Source: Struthio camelus
Lineage: Eukaryota > Chordata > Aves > Struthioniformes > Struthionidae
Direction of reading: 5' to 3'
DNA: 64,000 bases
Assembly (NCBI RefSeq): GCF_040807025.1
Contig: NC_090951.1
Location: forward strand, 1,550,001 to 1,614,000
In this document: positions 50,721 through 60,100 of the stretch, piece by piece
How the letters are laid out: each line of letters begins with the position of its first letter
Numbering within the stretch: the first letter of the stretch is position 1
Program-made: the position numbers and the translations under genes
The notes under the pieces: model-generated
Database searches by the model: none
Told to the model about the DNA's origin: nothing
Seen by the model: only the letters and a program-made list of their open reading frames with translations

Positions 50721-52540
50721 TGCAGCGAATATATATTGAAAAGCTACACCTGTGTCAAACGTGTGGTTCCAGCGCTCCGGTAACGTGCAGCGGTCCTGGC
50801 ACAGGGAGTCTCGGCTTGTGGCCCTTTCTGTCAGGAAAGCGTGCCGGTTTTACGCTGGCTAGGTTTATTTGTCAGCCCGCTTTAGCAGGGCTGTAGAGCT
50901 CCTGCGGCAGGCGTTTGATTCCGGAGCCAACAGGAACAGCTTTTTCACTGCTGCTTTTGATCCTTTTTGCATATATATAAAATAGATGGCTATCTCACAG
51001 ATCTTTAAATCCTGCCGGTGCTCTCTTTGCGCTAATGGCTTCTCTTTGTGAGTGCTGGAGTTTTATCTGGTTTTAGAAGAAAACGTTCATGTGTAAATCT
51101 GCAGGGTGACTTGGTAGGTTCCCTGTCCCCTCTGAGCCACAGTGAACGGGCTGAGGGACAGAAAGATTGCTTGGAAGCTCAGGGACCTAGTAATTTGTGA
51201 AGCTAATGCATTCATTCATGACCACGCATTCACGGCTGTGGAATTTATTTTCTGACCCTCGTGCTGTATGTGCAACGTTGGACAGTGGGCTGTGAGCTTT
51301 CGCATAACTGCTGAGGAGGCAATAATGCCTGAATGTCATAAGAAGTGCTAATGCTGTTACCAGCGTTGGCTAAAGATAAAAGATGCGTACGAAAAGAGTT
51401 GGAGCACCCTAACGTCCATGCCGTTTTCTGCAGTTGGGATTTTAAAGGGCGCTCAAGTGAACTAAGTAGCCATACTGTTACTGTTAAGTATGCCTCATGC
51501 CCTTGGCGATCCCAGCTCAGTGGCATAGCCAGCTGGCCAAGTCTCATGCACTTTGAACAATTTATCACCTCCAAGCTGTTTATTACTGCTGAGACATGCT
51601 AACTAGCCATGCTGTCTTCTCTCATCCGTTTTAGTACAAACAGGTTAGCTCCTTGAAGATCTCAGTCTTATTTCTAACATTTAAGAGGTCATTTTCTGGT
51701 AAGAAATAAGAGTATCTTTTGTTACTAAAGAGAAGGAAACTGCTGCACTGGTGTCTGCCAACCCTAATCTCCAATCCAATTGCTGCTGTCATGCACGACC
51801 TCTATAAATGGTTGAAATTCCAAGTTGAGGCCTGGCATGTATTTTTAATACACTAGCTTATCCTTGCCTTATCCTACTGGTTTGGTACAAAGAAATGAGG
51901 ATCAAGATGCAAGGAAATAGTAAGGAAATAAAGCCACTGTACAAGGTGGATAATAAAGTGGGGGGAAGGAAAGCATGCAACTCAAGTCAGTCTAATTTGT
52001 GCAGACTTCAAATCCACCTCCTGCGCTCAGTGTACTCTCTGTCTCAAGAAATAAGTAATAAATCTGGTTATAGTTCAGCAATACTTGAACCTTAGTGAAT
52101 GTTTCCCGTCCTTTGATAGCTGGTGAGGTGGTGACTTCCTCATAAAGACTGTTGCTCCCTGGTAGCCCTAAGAGGCTCAGTTCTCCTATCTGTGGGACGC
52201 ACATCTACTTGTCTCCACTGGTGCACGCGTTGCCCCGTGCTTCACTAGGAGCATGTAGTCTTTCATCAGAATTCTTACTCATGCTCTGCTGACACAGAAA
52301 ACTGGGATTTCTGCTCCTGTTGAAACCTGGTAGTGCAGCATGTGGTTACATACACTATATTGCTTTATTGAATTACAGGCTTCTATGTGGCCACCCTCTA
52401 AATTAAATTATGTGTTACATTATGATATTTATTCAGGCAACCATAAAGCTAGTATATTTCTCTGACTCTCTCTTAGTGCTTTCATCTATGTTAGCCTTTT
52501 TTAATTAGCCTTTAAATATATACTCATTCCCTGCGGTTGC
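50720..52540. other. CYB5B-TERF2 intergenic DNA, nothing recognised
   Basis: Mixed to AT-rich sequence with only short chance ORFs. No RNA gene, promoter island or mobile element was recognised. Confidence 0.55.
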
Positions 52541-53722
52541 CCAATAACGTCTGCAGTGACTTCTTCCGAGCCAAGTCTCAGAACGAGTACTTTGTCCTTA
52601 CATGCTCTGGCTGTGTTCAAAGCAGTTGATCGAGTCATGCTGTTCTTACAACCCTTGGCCTCCTTCCTCTCTGGCTTTGTCACAGTCCGGGGGGTGCTGA
52701 TCTCACACGTTCCTCTCTGGTTATTTTGGAGTAATAGACATACTTCATCTGTAATTGCAAATTCAGGTATCTTCTCTATTAGGGTGAGTCATCCATATAC
52801 TTAACCGGATTTTCTTACACTGTTAAAGTCTTAGTCTGTTGTTCTAACACTTCACAGTTACCTAATCGATAGCTTGAGTCTCAACATAGCTTAAATGTTG
52901 TGCTTATTCTTCCTCTCTCAATCCTTTCTGTATGTGTCTTTGTCAGTCACTAGGCATGTTTCCCTGACTCTCCATGTAACCCGAGCATCGTCTCTGACAT
53001 GAAAGTTTTCCTAGCACCAATGTGACATCTAACCTTGCTGTTTCCCTACTGTATAACATGTCTAAGGGGAAGCTTTTTTAGCTTTTTTTTTCCTTTGTCA
53101 GGCTATGTATTGTAAACTCTAACTCGGGATTTCATCGTCTTGTGCCACTGTTGCCACAATATCCTTCTGTCTGGCCTTGACAAATGCAGTCATGCATTAG
53201 TTCACACAAATGCTGTTATAAAGATTACTTTCCTCCCCTCTTGCTTGGACCAGGCTACTCATCTCTTTGCACTTCTCTGCTGGCCCCATCCTCTCGGCTG
53301 CATCAAACAAAAATATGTCTTTTTCTAGAGCCTTCCCAGCACATTACTGCCCCTCTGTTCTGTCTCCTTCAATGTCAAGTACTTGTCTTTTGCCTCTGGT
53401 TCAGAGTATCAGTTTCTATAATCTAGTTAATAAACTTCCAAACAAGTGCCCTTGTGCTTTCTTCTCTGCAGCTTCCATACTTGGAAGATTTCTCCATAAA
53501 CTTTGCAAAGCAACCTCACAGTCCTCCTTAACATTTCCCTTTTCCATAGTGGTTACAAAAATTTGGCAACGGTTTTGTTGCTGTCTATTTTTCTATAGCT
53601 GTCCGCTGTCTTTCTAAGCTTGTAGTCTACTTGGAGCAGGATCTATTTTGCGCTTGTATACAACACAGTGGCATCCTAGTCCAGGTCTGGGCTTTCTAGG
53701 CACACTAGCAGTATAAATAATG
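52540..53722 (+). mobile_element. L2/CR1-clade LINE relic with RT and 3' tail
   Basis: About 1.2 kb follows the order of an amniote non-LTR element. First is a decayed catalytic box AVFKAVDRVMLFL (compare SAAFDTVDHSLLL, near 52,615-52,650), then ASFLSGF, then a C-terminal block with LSGLDKC, KITFLP, ATHLFALLCWP and KQKYVFF (compare LSGLP, NAA.K..FLPRR, HVTPLFASLHWLP, IK.K). The ending is CTTGGAGCAGGATC, TTTGCGCTTGTATACAACAC and TATAAATAATGAT, matching the GGGGCAGG / TTTGTACAGCAC / ATACAAATAATAAT tail. Frames are broken throughout. Confidence 0.75.
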
Positions 53723-53837
53723 ATCATGTAAACAAATGAGTTCCATATTTATTGAGCAACAAAATTCAATTGCTGCTATTCATTACCACTGTCAAGCACC
53801 AGCAGAAGTCAGAAATCCATCGCATGTCCATCTGGAG

Positions 53838-53915
53838 AGCAAGCCCCTTAGGGCAGGTGCTGTTGTCTGCTGGTTTGTGCGGCACTGAGCGCATAGCTGG
53901 TGCTCCACAGATGCA
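53838..53915 (+). mobile_element. Second LINE 3'-tail fragment
   Basis: AGCAAGCCCCTTAGGGCAGG, then TTTGTGCGGCACTGAGCGC and TGGTGCTCC, resembles the AGCTCCTTGGGGCAGGGAC / TTTGTACAGCACCTAGCAC tail of the same amniote LINE/SINE group. It starts about 115 bp after the end of the preceding copy. Confidence 0.5.
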
Positions 53916-53919
53916 GACG

Positions 53920-56340
53920 AGAAAGGAGTGCGCAGCGACCAGAATGTCCCTGGTAATTTTCCTGTTTTGTTTTCCATTGTAACCCATACAGAAAGACACG
54001 AGACCCCAGCAACATGCGGATCTTGCTCCCTGGAATGTTTTCTTTCATCTGTAATCACTTCATCAAAATCCATAAATCAACTAGTTCAGACTAAAAAGCA
54101 CAAACATGACTGTAATTCATGCCTTCCTGCCCAGTGTTTCTTTTGGCACACAAAACACCAAACCTTTTCCTGAAAGGGAACCGATGATGACACTGGGCAA
54201 GGATTCAGTGAGACTGGACAGTGAGGCCACTCGCATTCCTGGCCCACTGCCCGCTTCCATAATCCCTGCTTCCTTTTCATGCCTCTTAGGAGATTCAGAA
54301 GAGCAAAACAATGATTTGTGTATCTGTAGTTTCTCTGGAAATCGAAATTCCAGCATCTTTACAGATTGCGCAAGAGTTTTCTGGTGTTGGGTGCTGTTAA
54401 CACAGGGTTGGCCCAGGCAAGCAACGAAACCTGATGTGAACGAAGACTCGATGGAAGTGCTACGACTGCGGCCCTGTCACACAGTCCGTTCTGGCGCAGC
54501 AGAGCCTGGTGACATTAGCACCTCCGCAGCTGCCTTTGCTGCTCCACACGGACGTCACGGCTTCCCGACATCCGACGGCACAACCACACGTCGGGCAGAG
54601 CTAACCATGACCTGCAGCCCCTCGTCGCTCTTTTCCAGCCTGGAGCAGTTGGATCATCTAACGGGGCAGGCAGTGATTTACAGCAAAGCAACCTGAGGAG
54701 CTCCAAAGCGATGGCACTGCTCGCCGGGGAGATGTGGGGGACAGGGGAGGGGGGATGGCAGTGCTAGGACCGGCGGCGCAGGCTCAAAATCCCGAAGCCT
54801 GTACTGACTGATGGAATGTGCCAAAGCGCCTGACACATCTGGCTGGAGCAGGATGGATCTCGGGGAGGTGCAGCAGCTACTGAACTTTCCAAAAGCTTTC
54901 GGTAGCCTAGTCCGCAAAGCAAAGAGTGTTCGGAAGGCTGCAAGGGCAGCACATCTCACACGCTATTCCTACCGCTAATAAGATTTGTCTGGAATCAGGG
55001 GAGGGCAGTGAAGTCCAGCAGTTCCAGCCTTGTCACCTGCTCTTGCACATTGCGACAGGAAAAGAGCAAAATCGTTTTGCTGCTGCCCCGGCTCATGAGC
55101 ATTCACATGCCAAAGTATTCCGGTCAAAGTGTCATTCTGTCCTCGTGCCTCAGCCCAGGAAATGGAGCCGGTCGGTATCTCTCTCTGCATCCTTCCTAAC
55201 ATTTAATGCTCCTCCAGCTCGTTAGTCATATGACACCCCTCGGACAGCTGCCTTCGCGAGTGCACCCTGCAGGGCAGTCACACTGCCCGGAGGTGAACAG
55301 GCACCGCTCCTTCTTGAACAGATTATTTTAATCTCCTTTCGTTTGCCAATAAAAAACCCCTCCCAGTTTTACTGTTTTCCATTTGACACGTTGATTTTTC
55401 TCATGTGTGTTTCCTTCTCCTCTGCCGAGCGGCAGAGGGAAGGGAGTATCCTGAAAAACCTAATGCAAGAGGAATTTTCATGTGCTTTTCCACCACAAAA
55501 ATAGTCTCCCCGAAAGGTGTCAGTGACGTTCCTAGTCAGCCCGACGAGGCATCGCTTCTCGGCAGCCCGAGAGAGGTGTAACGTAGCCCGGGTGGCTCTG
55601 CTGGCCGCCACAGCGCTCGGCCGGAGCGAAACCAGCCTCTCCGGGATGCGCGTCCTTCCTGGTCCGCGCTCGCCGCGATCACTGCTGCTCCCAAAGATGT
55701 ATGTGCCCAGGCTTCTGATTCGGTATATGCGTTCTGAATAACTACAGGAAAATCTCTGCCCCTAGATGCCAAAAAAGGGCCCATTTTTTGTTAATAGAGG
55801 CGAGCGGCCTGGGATTTGCGGATGGCTAGAGCGTAAGGAAGGGGTAGAGTGCGTATAAAAGTCTTCTGGCTGTTCAAAGACTAGCAGAAAGTAAGGAGGT
55901 CTTACTGCCTTACCAGCGCGTAAGGTCTGAGCTGTTCAATCACGTGTGCAACGGGGGGTTTTGCAGAAGCGCTAGCACCTTGCCCCCGAGTCAGCTCTTA
56001 CTGCTGCGATGCCCCGTTTTAGCATGAGGAAACTACAGCGAGCAGCAGAGGGTAAAGCAGTGCGGCGAGAGGCTGGATTTCTGCGGGAAAGAGGCTGGAT
56101 TTCTGCGGGCGTTTCCCTCCGGTCGGGTGGGAACGAAACGGCTCCCAAGGGCAGGCCTGAGTCCTGCTGAGGGCAGGAGTCCCGCCCCGCCCCTGGACTT
56201 TGAGCGGCCCCAGGGGACGCTGGCTCTGTGTTTTAAGCAATAAAACAAGTTTTACGGGCAGTGCCGGACTTGCCAGGTGCCCAAGGTGGAACGCTCTGCT
56301 CCCAGGCTCTGCCGCAATTAACCGATGACTGATTTCCCCG
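53920..56340. other. Intergenic DNA upstream of TERF2
   Basis: Mixed-composition sequence without recognisable genes. The longest frame (196 codons, 54,106-54,696 plus) has no known domain, no splice context and biased-free composition, so I treat it as chance. A 19-base word GAGGCTGGATTTCTGCGGG is repeated at 56,069-56,087 and 56,091-56,109. Confidence 0.55.
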
Positions 56341-56399
56341 GAGCTGGCAGGCGTGGGGCGGGTCACGAGACAGCTCCCACGGGCGCCCACACGCCCAGC

Positions 56400-56690
56400 C
56401 CGCTGCGCCCATGCGCATGCACGGGGTCCCGCGGCACCTCCCTCTCCCACGGGGCTCGTGCGCGCCCACTGCACCCAAGTGAGAGCACGGGGTCCCACGG
56501 CACCTCCCGCTCCCACGGGGCTCGTGCGTGTCTGCCGCGCCCACGCGCGTGCACGGGGCCCCGCGGCACGTCCCGCTCCCATGGGGCTCGTGCGTGCCCG
56601 CCGCGCCCACGCGCGTGCACGGGGCCCCGCGGCCCGTCTCGCTCCCACGGGGCTCGTGCGTGTCTGCTGCACCCACGCGCGCGCCCGCCG
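56400..56690. repeat. 66-bp GC-rich minisatellite upstream of TERF2
   Basis: GGGGCTCGTGCG recurs at about 56,451, 56,517, 56,583 and 56,649, exactly 66 bp apart. The unit also contains CACGGGGCCCCGCGGCAC and CGCGCCCACGCGCGTG. Because 66 is divisible by three, long repetitive frames appear on both strands; they are not genes. Confidence 0.93.
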
Positions 56691-56744
56691 CGCCCCGCAG
56701 CACGCGCCGCTCCCCCTGCGCCAGCGCGCGCAGCGCCCCGCCCG

Positions 56745-56764
56745 GCCGCCAGGGGGCAGCGCCC
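56745..56764 (+). promoter_or_regulatory. CTCF consensus site
   Basis: GGCCGCCAGGGGGCAGCGCC matches the CTCF core (CC-CCAGGGGGC-G) at essentially every informative position. It lies between the 66-bp minisatellite and the TERF2 promoter. Binding is inferred from motif only. Confidence 0.75.
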
Positions 56765-56824
56765 AGGCCCGCGGGGGGAGGGAGGGAGGGGGAGGAGGGA
56801 GCCGCGGTGCACGCCGGGAGCGCG

Positions 56825-56843
56825 GCATGCTGGGAGTTGTAGT
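56825..56843 (-). promoter_or_regulatory. ZNF143 (Staf) promoter element
   Basis: On the minus strand the sequence is ACTACAACTCCCAGCATGC, the canonical long ZNF143/SBS motif found in many TATA-less vertebrate promoters close to the start site. It lies 117-135 bp upstream of the TERF2 ATG. Confidence 0.85.
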
Positions 56844-56959
56844 CAGCGCCGGGACGGGCGCGCGGTGCATGCCGGTCGCCGCAGGCGCCCGTGCGCAGAA
56901 GGGTCGCGGCGGGAAGCGGCGCAGGCGGATAGCGTCACTTTCCGGCGCGGGCGGGCGTC

Positions 56960-57140
56960 ATGACGGGCCGGCGGGCTCGGGCGGCGGCGATGCGGCGGGA
57001 GGCCTCGGCGGCGGCGGCGGGTGACGCCCGCGAGGAGACGGTGAACCGCTGCGTGCTGCAGTTCTACTTCCACCAGGCCGTGGCGGCCTACCGCGCCGGG
57101 CGCAACCGCGACTTCCGCCAGCTCCGCGATGTCATGCAGG
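56960..57140 (+). CDS. TERF2: TERF2 exon 1
   Basis: 60 codons plus one base. The basic/Ala-rich start [20 protein letters not shown] leads into the first TRFH helix ([20 protein letters not shown]) and FRQLRDVMQ. The ATG is the first after an in-frame stop and has G at -3; an alternative in-frame ATG is at 56,990. The donor is CAGG|GTGGGC and the phase-1 junction with exon 2 restores the Ala of MQALLVRP. The N-terminal basic domain is much shorter than the 45 or more residues in mammals. Confidence 0.92.
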
Positions 57141-60100
57141 GTGGGCCGCGCCGGGGGCCGGGGCCGAGCTCGGGGGGCGGGGGGGGAGACCGGGGCCGAG
57201 CTCGGGGGGGGGGGGGAGGAGGAGAGAGACGGGGGCCGAGCTCGGGGAGAGGCGGGGGCCGAGCTGGGGGGGGGAGAGGGAAGAGAGACCGGGGCTGAGC
57301 TCTTGGGGAGAGGAGGGGGAGAGGGAAGAGAGACCGGGGCTGGGCTCTTGGGGGGAGGAGGGGGAGAGGGAAGAGAGACCGGGGCTGGGCTCTTGGGGGG
57401 AGGAGGGGGAGAGGGAAGAGAGACCGGGGCTGGGCTCTTGGGGGGAGGAGGGGGAGAGGGAAGAGAGACCGGGGCTGGGCTCTTGGGGGGAGGAGGGGGA
57501 GAGGGAAGAGAGACCGGGGCTGGGCTCTTGGGGGGAGGAGAGAGCTTGGGGCTGAGCTCTTGGGGGGGGTGGGGAGAGGGAAGAGAGACAGGGGCTGAGC
57601 TCTTGGCGGGGGGGAAGAGAGCTTGGGGCTGAGCTTTGGGGGGGGAAGAGAGCTTGGGGCTGAGCTCTGGGGGGAGATGGGGTGGCCCACTGGGGGAAGC
57701 GAAGTGGGGCAGTGCTGTGTCAACCTAACCTGCTTCTGTCCCGCAGCGCTGCTTGTGCGGCCCCTGGAGAAGGAGCCTGTGGTGGCCCAGCTGCTGCGCA
57801 TCATGCAGTTTCTCTCGCGCATTGAGGAGGGCGAGAACCTAGGTGGGTGCCCAGTCCTCCTGGAGAGGCCCCAGCTGCGGCTCCCAGCCCGTTCCCCCAG
57901 CCAGAGTGAGCCCTGCTTTGTGGCTGTCCCCGCAGCTCCCCAGAGCTGCATTTCTGTACAGAGCAGAGGTCTGGGCAGAAGCTGTTGATCTGGAGGAGCT
58001 CCCCTCAGAGGCTGAGGGGTCAGAGGGTAGCTGTTCACACCTACATTGCACTGCAGTAACGAGTGAAAAATCATTGCTCTGAGCTGAGAGCAGGGTCCCC
58101 GGTACTATTACCAGAACCCAAACTCCAGAGCTGTCCTGCTGTCCATACGTACCAGCCCTATGACTTCTGCTCAGCCTCGTAGCTTCTGGAACGTTGCTGC
58201 TGGGTCAGTTACTTTTCATAACTTTTCAGGCTGCCATTTGTGGTGGTTCTGTAGGTTTCCATGCCTGTGAGAGAGATCTTGCATACCTTGGATGGTTTTC
58301 TTGGCAGTCAGTCCAGCATTCCTTCTCGTTTTTCATGGTCTGTAGAATTTGCTGTCAAACTGAGCAAATCAAGTAACTTGCTTTCAGTAAGTTTTCTGTA
58401 GGGTATTTCTATGAGTGATTTAACATACAGCGTGCGTGAATTCCTTTTGTAGATTGCACTTTTGATAAAGAGTCGGAACTTACCCCTCTTGAATCAGCAA
58501 TTGGTATCCTGGAGCTCATTCAGAAAGAGTTCTCTGTGGCGGAAAGGAAGATAGAATCTGTTCAAAAAATGGTGAAAGAAGCTGTAAGACTTTTTTTTTC
58601 TTTATCATTAACATGTTAAAACATTAGGAATTTTAACCCAAGCTGCGCATAGGCATATGCGCAGGGTAGTTAAAATTGGTCTCTGCGATGGAGCTTCTGG
58701 AAAATTATTTACAAGTTGCGTTTTAGAGATGCTTAGTGAAACAAATGGTATTGTTGATGTTATTCTTAATTTTATACATAGGATTACGTATGCCCGTAGA
58801 CCCCTTACACTGGGGCAATTTTCTCTTTTCCATGTCTTTTGTTATCATTCCTACTATTTAGTAAATATGCTGCTCTGAAAATATAGATCTGTCTGAGCTT
58901 GGCCCCGGCAGAGGAGAATTTAAATTTGTGTTTTCCAGTTTTAAATGTATTTTATGTGTGTTTCTGTGGGTGTTTTTCCCTTATCTCTTGTCTTAGAATG
59001 GTCTTGTATAAATGATAAAAGGAATAATATCCCACGAAAAATCATAGTAGTGGGTTGATTACAGATGCATGTTTTCAGTTTATTTGCTGCTTGATCAGTT
59101 AATGCAGAACTTGTTTCTCTGTGTAGGGTAGTACTAAGCTGTTACTCATGTGCTGTACTTGATTATTACTTGTACTTTTGCAAAAATGATTTAGGGATTA
59201 TGGTTAATGTCAAGAGAAATTGGTATTCTTTTTCTTCTGTAGGCTGTTATAATTTGCATCAAAAACAGAGAGTTTGATAAAGCTTCAAAAATTGTAAGGA
59301 GGCACATGGGGAAGGATCACAGCAGCCAGGTGAGTCTGTGAATGGATGAGAGACAGTTGTCTGAGGAATGAACTGGTATGTTTTTATGGGCTCGTTGGGG
59401 ACACATCTGTGAATTGTTCTAAATGGACGATTAAACGGTTCCACTTGATGCATGTGCCTCTCAGAAATCTGAAGAAGAGGGAAAGAGTCAGGGTGATGAA
59501 AATAGAATGAATCCTCCTTGAAAGGAGAACCCTTGGCCATTTAGCGTTTAAATTGCATGTTGATAGTCGATTGAGAACTCTTTTTTTCTCTTACTCCTGT
59601 TACTTCACGTATCTTCATGGCTCGTTCAGGCAGGAACATTCATCCATGTGGCTTGAGGCAAATTCAAGTTTACTAGTGTAGAGCATGAGTTGGTAAGAAG
59701 GGCTGGTTCTGTAGAGCAGAAAGTCTCTTTTTTTTTTTTTTTCTTTTTATTTCTGTAGGTGGTGCAGTGTCTTGGGCACTGGAAACAATGTCAGAACTAT
59801 TGGAATAAGATGGATCTCCTGCTCCTCTGTCCTTTTCCCATGCTTATGTCAGTGTGACTTAGTTGGGCTTGGAGAGTGTCAAATAAGAAAAGCCCAATCT
59901 TTATCCATATCCCAGTTCCTGAATTTGTCATTTCTCTCTCTTGTACTTATTCAGAACATTCTTATCTCTTGCCTAGAAAATGAGGACAGAGTTGCTCAGC
60001 ATTATCCGGGAGAAGAATTTGGCTCATCCAGTGATCACAAACTTCTCTTACAAGAGTTTTCAGCGCAGCGTGTTCCAGTTTGTGGAGGCCTATGTGGATG

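Larger units (their letters stand above)
56340..57140 (+). promoter_or_regulatory. TERF2: TERF2 CpG-island promoter
   Basis: CpG-dense DNA without TATA spans the upstream minisatellite, a GC box (near 56,735), the CTCF and ZNF143 sites, a TTTCCGGCGC element (near 56,940) and exon 1. The start site is probably between about 56,840 and 56,940. An in-frame TAG near 56,930 and another at 56,840-56,842 limit coding upstream. Confidence 0.75.

Noticed and set aside
54106-54696. 196-codon plus frame in the CYB5B-TERF2 intergenic region
   Set aside because: No recognisable domain, no splice context, and composition typical of random sequence.
56325-57024. Overlapping 150-280 codon frames on both strands upstream of TERF2
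   Set aside because: They arise from the 66-bp (22-codon) repeat and GC bias; no conserved domain.
57088-58074. 328-codon minus frame and 167-codon plus frame over TERF2 intron 1
   Set aside because: Products of the 45-bp (15-codon) minisatellite; the plus frame is not in phase with exon 1.
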